From contig JAFRFD010000012.1 in NCBI GenBank assembly GCA_017434525.1, forward strand, positions 87,220-151,219: a stretch of 64,000 nt of DNA. The letters are read 5' to 3'. This document shows, piece after piece, positions 25,520-36,420 of the stretch (its first letter is position 1; every line of letters starts with the position of its first letter). The position numbers and the translations under genes are program-made. Origin of the DNA: Methanobrevibacter sp. GTDB taxonomy: Archaea; Methanobacteriota; Methanobacteria; Methanobacteriales; Methanobacteriaceae. The notes under the pieces were generated by a model that saw only the letters and a list, made by a program, of their open reading frames with translations, did no database searches and was not told the origin of the DNA.

Positions 25520-25540
25520 TTGCTAAATTAAATATATTAA
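25520..25540 (+). promoter_or_regulatory. late-promoter-like motif, copy 4
   Basis: TTGCTAAATTAAATATATTAA, 15-nt core identical to the other copies, ending 17 nt before the ATG at 25557 with GAGGGAG between. Confidence 0.7.
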
Positions 25541-25556
25541 GAGGGAGCTCTTTGCT

Positions 25557-28500
25557 ATGGGAATCTTACTTGAAGCTGTCGCACAAGACGGAATCAACTA
25601 TCGTGATATATACAATAGTGTCGGAAAAGCTACTGATAATTTTACTAAACCAAGTGGCTCTTTTAAGTACGAGACAAACTTTGAAGCTAATCTAGCTAAA
25701 CAGATTCTCAGCGATAAATATTCAAGAGTTTATATTAAACCATTAAACATGAAGAATGAAAATGAGCTTCTTTATACTGTATTTTTCAATGGTGTAATTG
25801 AAGATGAACCTGAAGAAATGGCTGAGTCTCTTTTAGAAAGTTACCTTTTAAAAGAAGACGTAGAGGATGATAAAGAGTTTGTTAAACAGGCTCTTATTGA
25901 CCACCATGAGTTAAGAGAATTAATCAGTAAAAATAAATGGGAAGACCTTTGGAAATCAATTCAAAAGATATACACTAGGGATTCTTCTCTTACTCCAGTT
26001 CAAGGTGGCACTTTAGCTATCGGTAAGTTTATAAAAGTATTTTCTAAGGCTGGAGTCAATTATACAATAGAAGTAATTCCTGAGTATTGTTTTATTGCTT
26101 CTACTGATTTAACTTCATTTAAAATACCAGATGGGACAAAAGTAATTGGCTTGGCAGCTTTTGAAAAATGTGTTAACTTAGAAACTGTTGAGATACCAGA
26201 ATCGGTAACTGATATTCATAATTCTGCTTTTAGAGGTTGCCACAGTTTAAAAAATATAAAATTACCTAGTAAGTTAAGAATTGTAGCCCCTGATTTATTC
26301 AGGGCGTGTAAATCTTTACAAGAGATAATTATCCCTGAGAATTGTATTGCCATAATGGATAGTGCTTTCCGTGGATGTAGTTCGTTAAAAGAAGTTGTAG
26401 TACCAAAGTCTTGTACATCTATTGGTCCAGGAGCCTTTTATCATTGTAATCTTGAATCAATAACTTTACCAGATAAGAAATACTATTACATGGAAAATAT
26501 GAAGAAAATAGGAATTGATAATATGAAAAAGAAAAATATACATTTCTCAGAATCATTGGTTGAGAAAATAGTTAAGAAAGGTTCTCAGTGGCAAGTTCAA
26601 TCTGAAAAAGGAAAGAACATGGGAACTTACGATACAAAAGAAGAAGCCGAAAAGAGGTTAAAGCAAGTGGAATATTTTAAACACATAAATGAAGATGACT
26701 TTGAATTTATGCCTGATAAAAACCCGGCTGGTACCCCACTTGGTAATGGTACTGGCTTAGGTGAAGCATTTGATGATGAAGAAATCGAGTTCTGCCCTAT
26801 TTGTGATAGGCAGATGGACTTCATTGGTTATCAGGGAAATCTAAGTGAATTCAAATGTAAGACATGTAACAAATATTTCTATTTCGATGAAAATGGAAAT
26901 GAAGTTGACTTAGGTGAAGACTTAAATGAAAGGTTCTACAATAAAGAAAGAAAAGAAATTGAAGATACCTTATTAGACGGTGAGCCTACCTTTGGTGAGT
27001 GGCTAGGACAGGTTTACGGTATGACTGAAGATGAGGTCGAAGTTGAACCTGAGGTAGAAAAATACTATTTAGATAGCTACTCAGATTATCTAAACCATTT
27101 ATATGATTTAGACCCAGTCGAGTATGAAAGTGATAGACCTGATGATAAACGTGACTTTGAATATGTAGCTTTATGCTCATTCGAAGACTGGGACAAAGAA
27201 GGTACTAGTACTGAATACTTCCATACAATTGAAGATGCAATTAACTGGTGCAATCAGGAAATGGCCGATAAAGGTTATGATTATGTAGATATCTTCGAGT
27301 GGGGCGGAGTACAGGGCTCTACTGTGGCTACTTTCTATAATGGTAAATGGAATACTGATTATGGTGAAGATGATGGTGAGTCATTAAATGAATCTCCTGA
27401 GGATAGTGACTATGGAAGTATTGCTCCAGAAGCAGAAGTAAGAGATTCTGTCTACCAAAAGCAATTCAATGAAATGCACGAAACTTTAGTGGTTAGTACA
27501 AAGGCCTTATTAACTTCTAATTCAGCATTAAGTAGACTTGAAAAATTACGTCGTAATATTGGTAATGTAATAAGCAACTTAGGTATTGATGTAAATACTC
27601 TCTGTAAGTTTGCTAAACCAAAATCAAATACTGGTTATAATGATATTGCAACAATTAAAATGGGCTCTATGTTAAAGCCAGTTGACTTCCATATTACAAC
27701 TGGTCAAATAGGAGAAGATGGCACACCTTCAATACTTGAAATTAATGTTGATTTATTTGGTATGTTTACTGGCTGGGTCTCTGCTCCAAGTAATGAATAC
27801 CAGTATGATGATAATTATCAAGACCCTAAGAAACTTTCGGCTGCAGTTAATTTCTGTGATGAACAATACTCAGAACAGATTATTGAAACATTATTCGAAA
27901 GAGCCTATGAAACATTGGATAGAGCAGTAGATAAATATGGTTATGCTTTCAAAAATGAATCATTAACTGAAGCTCTATCACCTGAGAAGTTTAGTAAAGC
28001 TTTATATAATATGGATGAACTTGGATTAACTTCAGATTTAAGTGAGGCCCAGTTTAGTTATGCTCTTAACGGTATATTTGGTGCTGAATTAAAAAGAATG
28101 AAATCACCTAACTATGATAAGTTTATGAATGGTTTTTATGGTGATTTTACAGAAGTTTACCCCTTGCTAGATGTCCAAGGAAAACAAGCAGCAACAGATT
28201 TTCTAGTAGCCCACATATTTCTTCCAAACTCAGAAGGTAGCGAAGGCCGTGAAAAAGCTTTTATTGAAGAATGGTGAGGTCAATTAGATGATATTGAGGA
28301 CGATAAAAAAATCCTCAGAGACTGTGGCATCAGTATGCATAAATTAAAAGAGTTAATAGGTGAAACACTTTGGAGATTTGATGGTACCATAGCAAGCTTT
28401 GAGAAAGCTATTAATGCTGGTTATTTCTATTCTTTATTTGAAGCCCCTGAACAGATAGTAAACTTGTCTGATAATTTGAAGAAGAAATATGTAGTTAAGG

Positions 28501-30059
28501 AATCATTAACTGAAGATAAAAATTCTAAAAGTTATTTCCGTACAACTGAAGTAGCTAAAAGGATTAAAACTATCCTTGATAAATTAGGTTGGGAGCCACA
28601 ACTTCTTACTCTTAATGGTGCTAATCCTACTCTTTACGTCAGGAGGCCTGAAGGGTTACTTCCTGATAGTCAAAGAGAAAGAAGTATAGTTACTAAACAA
28701 TTTAATGATAAAGCCAAAGAACTTTTTGGTAACGAATTAGAAGTAAAAATTGGTAAATGTTGAGCTCCTCATAATATAGATAATATATGTGATTTTGCGT
28801 TTACAATACAGATATCTAACTACACTGGACCAACTTCTGAAATTGATTCTTCTTCCTTATTAAACATGTTTCATTCTAAAAAATATTTAAATGATTATTT
28901 TTCTAGGTATGGAGTAGAAAAAACATTAACTGAAGATAAGAATGAAACTTTAAATCAAAATCTTTGAGATGAGAATAAAGAATTAAGACCTGAGGTAAAA
29001 GAAGTACTCGAAAAGATAGTTGATAAATATAAAGATACTTTAAAAGATGATGACATCGACTTGGATGTAAAAGACGTAATTATCGTTGGTTCAAATGCTA
29101 ATTATAATTATACTCCACATTCAGATATTGACCTTCATATTATAGCTGATTTATCAATTTATAAGGACAGAGAAGATTTAGCTGAGCTCCTATACAATGC
29201 TTACCGCAGAATCTTTAATGATAAATATACTCCTACAATCAGAGGAACTGATGTTGAGATTTACGTAGAACCGTATGAAGATGAGGATAAAGACCAGATT
29301 CCTGACTCTGTTGAAAACGTTGATGAATCATTAACTGAGTCATCAGCTAACTCAAATGGTGTATATTCTTTATATAACGGATGGTTGAAAGAACCTGTTA
29401 GAGATGAAATACCTGATGTTGATTTAGAACCTGAATTATCAGAATGGGTTGATAAATCAAAAGAATGTAATACAATAGATGAAGTTAATTCATTTATTGA
29501 TGATATTTATAAATTAAGACAAGAATCTATTTTAAAAGACGGTGAATACGGAAAAGGTAATTTAATCTTTAAAGAGATTAGAAACCAAGGTATTCTACAG
29601 GCTTTAAAAGATAAGAAGACTAGTTTGGAGAATGATGAAATGAGTATTAAAGAAGAATATCATGAGATTGACCAAGAACTAGCAACTAATTTGTTTACTA
29701 AATATTGGCCTTGTGAGAAAAGAGAATTAGATGATATCTGGGATGAAATCATGGAAACCTATGATGATGCAGAGCTGGCTGAAGAAGTCTGTGCATCATT
29801 AGAAGAAAGGATTGATGATATGTATGCTGAGGCATTAAAACCAGAAAAGATTGAAGAAGAAGTTATCGATGATGAATCAGAATACTTCAGACAAAAGAAT
29901 GAAGCTTGTATCAAGGAATACCGCCAGTGGGCAGGACTTGGTGATGATGAGTTGATAACAGAAGACAAAATTAATGAGTGGGCTTTAAATCGTGTTAGCT
30001 GCAATAATAATTACGACTACAACGATTTGAAAGAAGTATTACTTTCAAGTAATAAATAA
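25557..30059 (+). CDS. giant modular acidic protein with LRR, zinc-ribbon and nucleotidyltransferase domains; three TGA codons
   Basis: One 1500-aa frame if TGA at 28275, 28761 and 28965 is read as Trp; otherwise it breaks into three pieces in the same frame. Modules in order: a short N-terminus (MGILLEAVAQ); BspA-type LRRs at about 165-310; a CPICD...CKTC zinc ribbon near 411-430; several unknown acidic domains; and a minimal nucleotidyltransferase near 1174-1250 (GSNANYNYTPHSDIDLHI, GS...DxD, then a DVEIYVE strand). Modules are separated by ESL(T/N/V)E-type linkers near 331, 608, 800, 982, 1122 (KTLTE) and 1257. It may be a virion protein that is cleaved; the nucleotidyltransferase could modify a host target. 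Late-promoter-like motif upstream. Confidence 0.8.
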
Positions 30060-30091
30060 ATATATATAACCCAAGGACGGAAAGGTAGAAT

Positions 30092-31168
30092 ATGAAATTA
30101 AAAGTTAAAAAATCTAGACAGATTTCCGAAGGAAAGAAGTTAACTGAAGCTTCATTAGATGATGAGGTTAAGAAAGCTGAAAACCAGATTGATAATGATA
30201 AAGTAGTTAGTGGAAATAAAGGCCAGATTGAAATGGCTCTTGATAGAGCTTTATCTACTGCTGAAAGACAGAAGAGAACAGGCGGAAGCAACTATACTAA
30301 CATTATCTTAATCGGTGGTGCTGGTACTGGTAAGACCTCAGCTGTTAGAGACTGGGCTGCTGCTAATGGAATTAACTTAGTACTTCAGAATACTTCAACA
30401 ATGGATGAAACAGATTTAACTGGTGTTGTTGCTAGAAGTGCAGAAGGTAACTCAACCGTTAAATTACGTTCTGATGTTTTAAGAGGATTAAATCAACCAC
30501 GTTCAGTTTTATTCTTAGATGAGTATAACCGTGGACGTAGTTCAGTTCGTGGTACTCTGTTAACATTAATCAACGACCACTTAATTGATACTGGTACTGA
30601 TGAAGAATCAAACGTTCCAGGCTTAACCGGTAAGTATGAGTTAAAGAACATGTTATTCACTGTTGCTGCTATTAACCCTGCTTCAGGTGAATATACAACT
30701 GATGAACTTGACCCAGCTGAAATCTCACGTTTCAGAAGAGTTGAAGTTAAGACCGATAAGAAACACTTATTAAATATCTTAACAAAGAAGTTTATGAAAC
30801 AGGCTGAACAAGAAGGTGCTACTGATGAAGACCGTGATATTATCGCGGGACAAATTGGTTTATTAAAGAAATTATTATCTGATAAGCAATTCCAGTTTGA
30901 TAATGAAGAAGATGAAAGAGCTGGTTATCAGAAGTTCGGTAGAGACTATACCCCACTCAGCCCAAGGTCATTGACTAACTTAATTGCTGCAACTGATGGA
31001 ACTAAAGAAGACTTCTTAGACTTATACAATGACTATTGTAATCCAATGAAGAAGAACACTATGGACATGATTCTACAGGATTACGAAGACGTAGATGATA
31101 AGGCTAACTCAGTATTTAAAAAGAGAGAATTATCAAACGAAGAGAAATTGGACAACTTCTTAGGATAG
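30092..31168 (+). CDS. MoxR-type AAA+ ATPase
   Basis: A 358-aa protein. Walker A GGAGTGKTS lies near residue 73, Walker B VLFLDEYNRG near 143, and sensor 1 TVAAINPASGEY near 190, the order and spacing of MoxR chaperone-like ATPases. The N-terminus (SEGKKLTEASLDDE near residue 12-25) carries a KLTE variant of the linker motif. MoxR proteins act with VWA-domain partners to remodel or insert cofactors; the next three genes supply such partners. AAAGGTAG precedes the ATG. Confidence 0.85.
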   Translation: MKLKVKKSRQISEGKKLTEASLDDEVKKAENQIDNDKVVSGNKGQIEMALDRALSTAERQKRTGGSNYTNIILIGGAGTGKTSAVRDWAAANGINLVLQNTSTMDETDLTGVVARSAEGNSTVKLRSDVLRGLNQPRSVLFLDEYNRGRSSVRGTLLTLINDHLIDTGTDEESNVPGLTGKYELKNMLFTVAAINPASGEYTTDELDPAEISRFRRVEVKTDKKHLLNILTKKFMKQAEQEGATDEDRDIIAGQIGLLKKLLSDKQFQFDNEEDERAGYQKFGRDYTPLSPRSLTNLIAATDGTKEDFLDLYNDYCNPMKKNTMDMILQDYEDVDDKANSVFKKRELSNEEKLDNFLG

Positions 31169-31182
31169 GAGGTGCATAACCT

Positions 31183-31794
31183 ATGGCAATGACTGAGCGT
31201 GAAAGATTAGGCCGCGAAATTATAATGAAGTCATTACGTAAACACGGTTATGTAACTTATAGTAACCTATTAAGTGATTTCCATTTGAATTTTACAAATG
31301 ACCCAAGAGTTTTGGGTTACATGGAACCAAAGAAAGGCAGAATCGTTGTTAATTCTAGCCTTGATATGGACCAAGTAGAAGTAATTATTCGTCACGAAAT
31401 ATTACACTTCTATTTAAAACACGCACAAAGAACATTAAGAAAATTAGCTCAATTAAAAGGACTTGACCCTGATAGTATTGATGATATGACTGTTAAAGAG
31501 TTAGAGAGAGAAATATATGGTGACCCAGACCAGCTTGCTAACTGGGCAGCTGACTTTGATATTTCTAACCAAGGTTATACTGACAAAGATAAAGCAATTA
31601 TTAGGTCATTACATGCCTTAGTTACTGAGGACCATTATTCTGACTGGACCGACTTAACTATGGAAGAGATGTATGAAAGATTATTAAAAGAGAGAGAAAA
31701 TAAACAAAAGATTGTTTATGGTGCTTTTATGGACTCAACAACTTTTATTGGTGCTGACCCTAGAACAGGACAGGTAACTATGTATGGCCGTTAA
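31183..31794 (+). CDS. DUF2201-type zinc metallopeptidase-like domain protein (split N-terminal half)
   Basis: A 203-aa protein. RHEILHFYLKH near residue 64 is an HExxH zinc-binding motif, and WAADFDISNQGY near 120 fits the third-ligand region of the DUF2201 N-terminal (VWA-associated metallopeptidase-like) family. In cellular relatives this domain is fused to a VWA-like domain; here the VWA part is a separate gene two positions downstream. GGAGGT precedes the ATG. Confidence 0.75.
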   Translation: MAMTERERLGREIIMKSLRKHGYVTYSNLLSDFHLNFTNDPRVLGYMEPKKGRIVVNSSLDMDQVEVIIRHEILHFYLKHAQRTLRKLAQLKGLDPDSIDDMTVKELEREIYGDPDQLANWAADFDISNQGYTDKDKAIIRSLHALVTEDHYSDWTDLTMEEMYERLLKERENKQKIVYGAFMDSTTFIGADPRTGQVTMYGR

Positions 31795-32674
31795 ACTAGT
31801 AGAAAAAAGAATTCATGGTAAGTTTGAAAATGGTGTTTTCGTAGACCACAGTGGCCAAGAGATTATCCCTGAGTTATCAAATGTTGGTGCCCAGAATTCA
31901 CCTAATTCAAATACTGGTAGTGATAAAGGTTCACAAAACCCAAATGATTTAAGCAATTCTAATTATAACTATGACTTCGATAAGTTACCACAAGACATTA
32001 AAGATATCATTAATAAAGTTAATGATATGGCCGGGAAAATAAATGAAGGCCAGATGCCTTCACAGGAAGAAATTAATGATGTCCTTGATAAAATTCAAAA
32101 AGCTACTGAAAAATATGGTGGCCAAAAAGGTAAACAAGATGAACAGAATGCTCTAGACCAAGCTGAACAACAGGTTGAAGATATGCAAGAAAAGGCTGGC
32201 GAAGCTGGTGAAGAAGGTGAAGGTAAAAGGGGCGGTAGTGGACCGGAAGGCGAAAATCAAGAAGGCGAAGCTGGTGATGGTGGCGAAGGCCAAGAAGGTG
32301 AAAACTCTAAAGAGGGTGAAGACCAGAATGGTGGTGGACAATCTTCTGGTAAAGAAGGTGAACAAGACCAACATGATGGAAAACAATCAGGAGGTGGCCA
32401 ATCTTCTAGTAACCAACAGGGTCAACAGAGTGGTAGCCAGAGTAGTCAACAAAGCCAACAGGGTTCACAAAGTTCTCAAGGCTCTCAAGGTTCTCAGGGA
32501 CAGCAAGGACAGCAAGGTTCTCAAGGTCAACAGGGACAACAGGGACAGCAAGGTTCTCAGGGACAGCAAGACCAAGATAAACAAGAGCCTGACCCAAATG
32601 CTATTTACGTAGACCTTAATACGAATCTCCGTTACAAATGGAATGGGAAGGAGTTCGAGAAGCTAGATGACTAA
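31784..32674 (+). CDS. low-complexity linker protein with Gly-X-Gln repeats
   Basis: A 296-aa protein located between the metallopeptidase-like and VWA-like genes. Residues about 130-215 are Glu/Gly-rich; about 215-270 is Gln/Ser/Gly-rich and includes roughly ten consecutive Gly-X-Gln triplets (GSQ/GQQ), a collagen-like periodicity. The C-terminal 25 residues (YVDLNTNLRYKWNGKEFEK) look like a small folded tail also present in the next gene. It probably was the linker of an ancestral single protein. A 145-codon +1 frame over the repeat is a compositional shadow. Confidence 0.7.
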   Translation: MAVKLVEKRIHGKFENGVFVDHSGQEIIPELSNVGAQNSPNSNTGSDKGSQNPNDLSNSNYNYDFDKLPQDIKDIINKVNDMAGKINEGQMPSQEEINDVLDKIQKATEKYGGQKGKQDEQNALDQAEQQVEDMQEKAGEAGEEGEGKRGGSGPEGENQEGEAGDGGEGQEGENSKEGEDQNGGGQSSGKEGEQDQHDGKQSGGGQSSSNQQGQQSGSQSSQQSQQGSQSSQGSQGSQGQQGQQGSQGQQGQQGQQGSQGQQDQDKQEPDPNAIYVDLNTNLRYKWNGKEFEKLDD

Positions 32675-33557
32675 AGAATTATTAGAAGAATTAAATGTAT
32701 ATATTGATGACGAAACAGGTGATGAGTACATCTGGGACGGTTCAAGATACATTAGAATAAAATCTGGGAAAAAAGAAATTGGCGAAAAAGGTGATGAAGA
32801 CATCCAGGCCGAAGAGGAAGCTAAGAGAAATGCTGAGGCTGCTAACGGTGGTGTTGTTGAGACAGCTGAAGAGACTGAAGCCAGAATCAAAAAGCTAGAA
32901 GATGCTTTAGAAGACCCAGAAATGGCTGAAAAAATCACTGGTGAGGCCAATGAAAAAGTTGCTAAACAAAAAATTAAGAAAGAATTAGCTAAGAGTGAAC
33001 GTGAACTTAGACAGTTTAGAAATGACCCAATAGTTCAGTTTGAAGGCTCCTTAAATCATTTTATTAAAAAACAAATTAAGCTCGCTTCTGAACAGACATT
33101 TACTAGATTGAATAAACGTTATGAAGGTACTGGTTTAATTATGAAAGGCGTCAAGAAGTTTGAAAGTCCTGAGGTACCAAGTGTTAACGTTTACTTCGAC
33201 CGTTCGGGTTCATGGGGCGAAGAAAAAACAAGGGTAGGTAGACAGGCTTTAGCTACTCTTGATAAGTACGTTAGAATGAAGAAGTTAAAGGTAAATATCA
33301 AATACTTTAATACTGAAGTCTTTGATGAATATACACCTGATGGAAGTGGTGAAACTTGAGGTTCACCTATCTTGGCTAACGTTCAAGCTACCAAGCCAGA
33401 TAATGTTATTGTTATGACTGATAGGGACATTACTGACTGCCGAGAATATGTTCAAGTGCCAGGAGTTGTTTGGTACTTATTCAAAGATGGAAAATCAGAT
33501 AACATAGTTGAACACTTAACTGGTAAGACAGCTACTGAAGTCTTTGAATTAGAGTAA
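32667..33557 (+). CDS. VWA-like protein with MIDAS motif (split C-terminal half), one TGA codon
   Basis: A 296-aa protein; TGA at 33357 lies in GSGET-W-GSPILANVQ, exactly where the VWA fold has its conserved Thr/GGT segment. The MIDAS is VYFDRSGSWGE near residue 174 (DxSxS), and VIVMTDRDITDC supplies the distal Asp strand. The N-terminal part starts with a DETGDEYIWDGSRYIRI strand pair like the tail of the previous protein. With the MoxR ATPase and HExxH protein it should form a MoxR-VWA system. Confidence 0.8.
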
Positions 33558-33580
33558 ACACTGGTTTAGAGGTATAAATT

Positions 33581-34117
33581 ATGAATGTAGAAATTGATAA
33601 GGATTTTGTAAAACAAGAAGTATTAACAATCCCTGGCATGAGAGAAGCTATTCGAGAAAACAACTTCGATAAAGCTTTTGAATTATGTAGGAGTGTTAAG
33701 AAAAGACAACAATTAGCTATGTCTTTATATATTGCTAAGGTTGACTTCATGCCTTACATAACAAAGATTCCTGATAGTTTATTTAGAGGATTCCAAAATC
33801 TTGATGAATTAACTATTCCTGGAAACATTAAAGAAATTGGTGATTTAGCTTTCTTTGGTACTCCTGTTTCAAAACTCGAGATTGCAGAAGGCGTTGAAAA
33901 AATTGGTGATGGTGCTTTTGCTCAAACAAAACTTAGAGAAGTTCATTTACCACAATCTGTTAAGGAATTAGGCCAGAACTCACTTGGTAGAGCCAAGGTA
34001 TTCTGCTTCTTAACTCAGGAACAGATTGCTAGAGATAACGGCGGTAAAGGTTACAACTCAACATCAAATGACATCATTAACGTTGAAACTAATGAAGTCA
34101 TCAAACCAAAATTCTAA
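33581..34117 (+). CDS. small BspA-type leucine-rich repeat protein
   Basis: A 178-aa protein with TAGAGGT upstream. The N-terminal 60 residues (MREAIRENNFDKAFELC) resemble the helical start of the LRR proteins at 7733 and 8209. LRR_5 units follow: LTIPGNIKEIGDLAF, LEIAEGVEKIGDGAF and VHLPQSVKELGQNS. Third stand-alone member of this group in the window. Binding partner unknown. Confidence 0.75.
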   Translation: MNVEIDKDFVKQEVLTIPGMREAIRENNFDKAFELCRSVKKRQQLAMSLYIAKVDFMPYITKIPDSLFRGFQNLDELTIPGNIKEIGDLAFFGTPVSKLEIAEGVEKIGDGAFAQTKLREVHLPQSVKELGQNSLGRAKVFCFLTQEQIARDNGGKGYNSTSNDIINVETNEVIKPKF

Positions 34118-34121
34118 GTTA

Positions 34122-34139
34122 AGCTAAATTAAATATAAT
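34122..34139 (+). promoter_or_regulatory. late-promoter-like motif, copy 5
   Basis: AGCTAAATTAAATATAAT, core identical, placed 15 nt before the ATG at 34154 with GAGAGGT between. Confidence 0.7.
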
Positions 34140-34153
34140 TGAGAGGTAAAACA

Positions 34154-36067
34154 ATGAATAAAAGTGTTTTAAAGATATTCCTAACCGAAGAAGTTAATGA
34201 CCAAGAATTGGATGAAGCTTTACCTAAAGATTTAGCTCAAGCTTATAATAATTCAAATCTTGGTTTAGAGAACAGAAGGAATGGTTATAGGGCTAACCAG
34301 ATTGACTGGCAAAATACTGACTATACAGCTATTACTCCTGAGGAAGGTAAAGAAGTTTGGAAGAATAACCCAAGAGGGTTAGTATTAATTATTAAAGACA
34401 GGTATGGCAATCCAAGGGCTGTTAAGTTTAGAGAAGATGGTAAAGTAGATATTGATGCCCGTTATGGTAATTATAGATTTGATTTACCACAAGATAAAGC
34501 TTATATCAAGAGAGACGGAACTAAAGTACGTGACGTTTTTAAGGTAAAGATTAATCACTTATTAAGTATTGCTGATAAGATTTATAAAACAAATGAAGGT
34601 TCTGTCCAGAAAGATACCAACCTTCAGGCAGCTAGAAGATTAAACCCTGAGTCTCCATACTCAAACGTTGAGGGTAGGTCTGATGTAATTAATAAATATA
34701 GAGGTGCTAATCAAAAATCTAGTGGTTTACTTCAGAAGGTAAAATGGTGGAACAAGAATAGAAACTATGACCAGGCCACAGCAGAAAGAGGTCTTCGAGA
34801 CTATAGAATTACTTATGACCCAGCTACTAATCAGGTAACTGGAGGCTGGTCATATTCCTATGGTGGAACTGGTGATGTTAATTTCTGGTTTGAGAAGGTT
34901 AAGAAATACTGGGATAGCTTCTTAGCTTCAGACGGAGATACTTACGGAGCTTGGCTAGCATATTTATTAGCTGACGGAAAAGGAACCTTAAATTATAGAA
35001 TACCTACTGAAAAAGAAATCAGTAAGTGGTTTGGTTTAAGTGATATCTGGAAGCAAGACATGAATGCTGAATTAAGATACTTAGATGTAGCTAATATCTT
35101 AAAAGAACCAAAGAAGAAAATTGAACAGTCAATCCAAGATGCAAAAGATTTAGAATATCAGCTTGAAAGACAGCAATCAAGAAAGACTGATTTTACTTCA
35201 CCTGAGCAACGTGCTAGCAGGGAAAGTGATATTAACTACTATATTACAAGATATAAATCACAATTGAATAACATTTTACAGGAACTTGAAAAATATGAAG
35301 GAAGACTAGATGACCTTGATGCTAGTGACGCTAAGAAGATTCAGGAAATGGACAACGAAATTAGCAGAATCACTAAAGAATTAGCCGATGCTAAAAATGC
35401 TACTGCTAACATTATGTCTCAAGGTGCTTATACTAATTCAGCTTTCGGAAAGAAATTCCCTGAAAGCTTAGAAGAAGAAAAATCACTTGATGAATTAGTA
35501 GATATTCTCCAGGGCCGTAAAACAGAAAACTTAGATGAAGATTTTGATGGTGATGAAGATAGAATCATGGCTTTAGCTGAATTCTTAGACATTGACCCAA
35601 ACGAAATTGAAGTTAGTGGTGATGAATACGTTACTCCAGAAGGTGATTATCTAGTATTAACTGAGGAAGAAGCTCATGACAGAGCAGTTGATGAAATCAG
35701 AATGACCTTCGATGATATGGGATTAGAAGCATTTACTCCTCAATTCCAGAAGCAGATAGTTAACGACTTTATGAGTGATAAAGTAATTGACGACTTCATT
35801 GACCAAGAAATCGAATACTTCCAAAACGAAGAAGACGATGCTGATATGTTATACTATTTACAAGGTTTAGAAACTAAAGAGGAAAAACTTAATTATATTA
35901 AGGAAGCCTTTGGAGATTTAGAAGATTTTGTAAAACCAGAAGATATTGATATTGAAGCTGTAGCTGAAGAAGCTATTAATCAAGATGGTATTGCTCACTT
36001 CATCGCTTATTACGATGGTGAAGAAGAAGAACTTGGAAACGGGTTCTTAGCTTATAGAATAAATTAA
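34154..36067 (+). CDS. large acidic late protein with T4-internal-protein-like N-terminus
   Basis: A 637-aa protein; ATG at 34154 preferred over an upstream in-frame TTG because GAGAGGT is correctly spaced. The N-terminus MNKSVLKIFLTEEVNDQ resembles the short capsid-targeting peptides of T4 internal proteins, which end in a hydrophobic-x-Glu cleavage site. Residues 30-320 look globular, 320-430 form a long coiled coil, and the C-terminal 200 are very acidic with PESLEEEKSLDE near 440. No enzymatic motif. Likely a packaged or structural protein. Confidence 0.7.
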   Translation: MNKSVLKIFLTEEVNDQELDEALPKDLAQAYNNSNLGLENRRNGYRANQIDWQNTDYTAITPEEGKEVWKNNPRGLVLIIKDRYGNPRAVKFREDGKVDIDARYGNYRFDLPQDKAYIKRDGTKVRDVFKVKINHLLSIADKIYKTNEGSVQKDTNLQAARRLNPESPYSNVEGRSDVINKYRGANQKSSGLLQKVKWWNKNRNYDQATAERGLRDYRITYDPATNQVTGGWSYSYGGTGDVNFWFEKVKKYWDSFLASDGDTYGAWLAYLLADGKGTLNYRIPTEKEISKWFGLSDIWKQDMNAELRYLDVANILKEPKKKIEQSIQDAKDLEYQLERQQSRKTDFTSPEQRASRESDINYYITRYKSQLNNILQELEKYEGRLDDLDASDAKKIQEMDNEISRITKELADAKNATANIMSQGAYTNSAFGKKFPESLEEEKSLDELVDILQGRKTENLDEDFDGDEDRIMALAEFLDIDPNEIEVSGDEYVTPEGDYLVLTEEEAHDRAVDEIRMTFDDMGLEAFTPQFQKQIVNDFMSDKVIDDFIDQEIEYFQNEEDDADMLYYLQGLETKEEKLNYIKEAFGDLEDFVKPEDIDIEAVAEEAINQDGIAHFIAYYDGEEEELGNGFLAYRIN

Positions 36068-36081
36068 GGAGATAGAGATTT

Positions 36082-36420
36082 ATGATTATTAATGGAATTG
36101 ATATTACTCCAATCGTTACTGCTGTCATTGAAGTTTTAGTTGGTGTCTTAGCTACTGTAGTAGCTACTAAGGTTATTCCTTGGATTCACTCAAAGTTCGA
36201 GCAGGAACAGTTAGATTTTATTAAGAGTGTTGTTAAGGTTGCTGTATGGGCAGCTGAACAATTATTTGAAAAGGCCCAGGGCGCTGAAAAGTTAGAATAT
36301 GCTATGCATTTCGTACTTGAAGCTTTAGCTGAAAAGGGAATCGTTATTAACGAAGAATTATTAAGAAGCTACATCGAGGCTGCTGTATTAGAACTCCATA
36401 GAGCTTTAGAAGGTGAATAA
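36082..36420 (+). CDS. LLH-family holin
   Basis: A 112-aa protein with one N-terminal hydrophobic helix (residues 8-30, ITPIVTAVIEVLVGVLATVVAT), then an amphipathic helical domain with VKVAVWAAEQLF and a C-terminal EEL-LRSYIEAAVLELH helix, the pattern of the phage LLH holin family. Holins permeabilise the membrane so the endolysin can act. It is far (about 24 kb) from the endolysin, where a second holin candidate is encoded. AAGGAG precedes the ATG; its stop abuts the next ATG. Confidence 0.7.
   Translation: MIINGIDITPIVTAVIEVLVGVLATVVATKVIPWIHSKFEQEQLDFIKSVVKVAVWAAEQLFEKAQGAEKLEYAMHFVLEALAEKGIVINEELLRSYIEAAVLELHRALEGE

Noticed and set aside
25557..30059. Reading the three same-frame pieces as separate genes or a pseudogene
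   Set aside because: All breaks are TGA only, never TAA or TAG, the frame is kept for 1501 codons, and the same is seen in about 20 genes including ones with conserved Trp at the TGA.
32175..32612. A 145-codon +1 reading frame over the Gln/Ser/Gly repeat
   Set aside because: It is the frame shadow of a low-complexity region, has no ribosome binding site and lies wholly inside a better gene.
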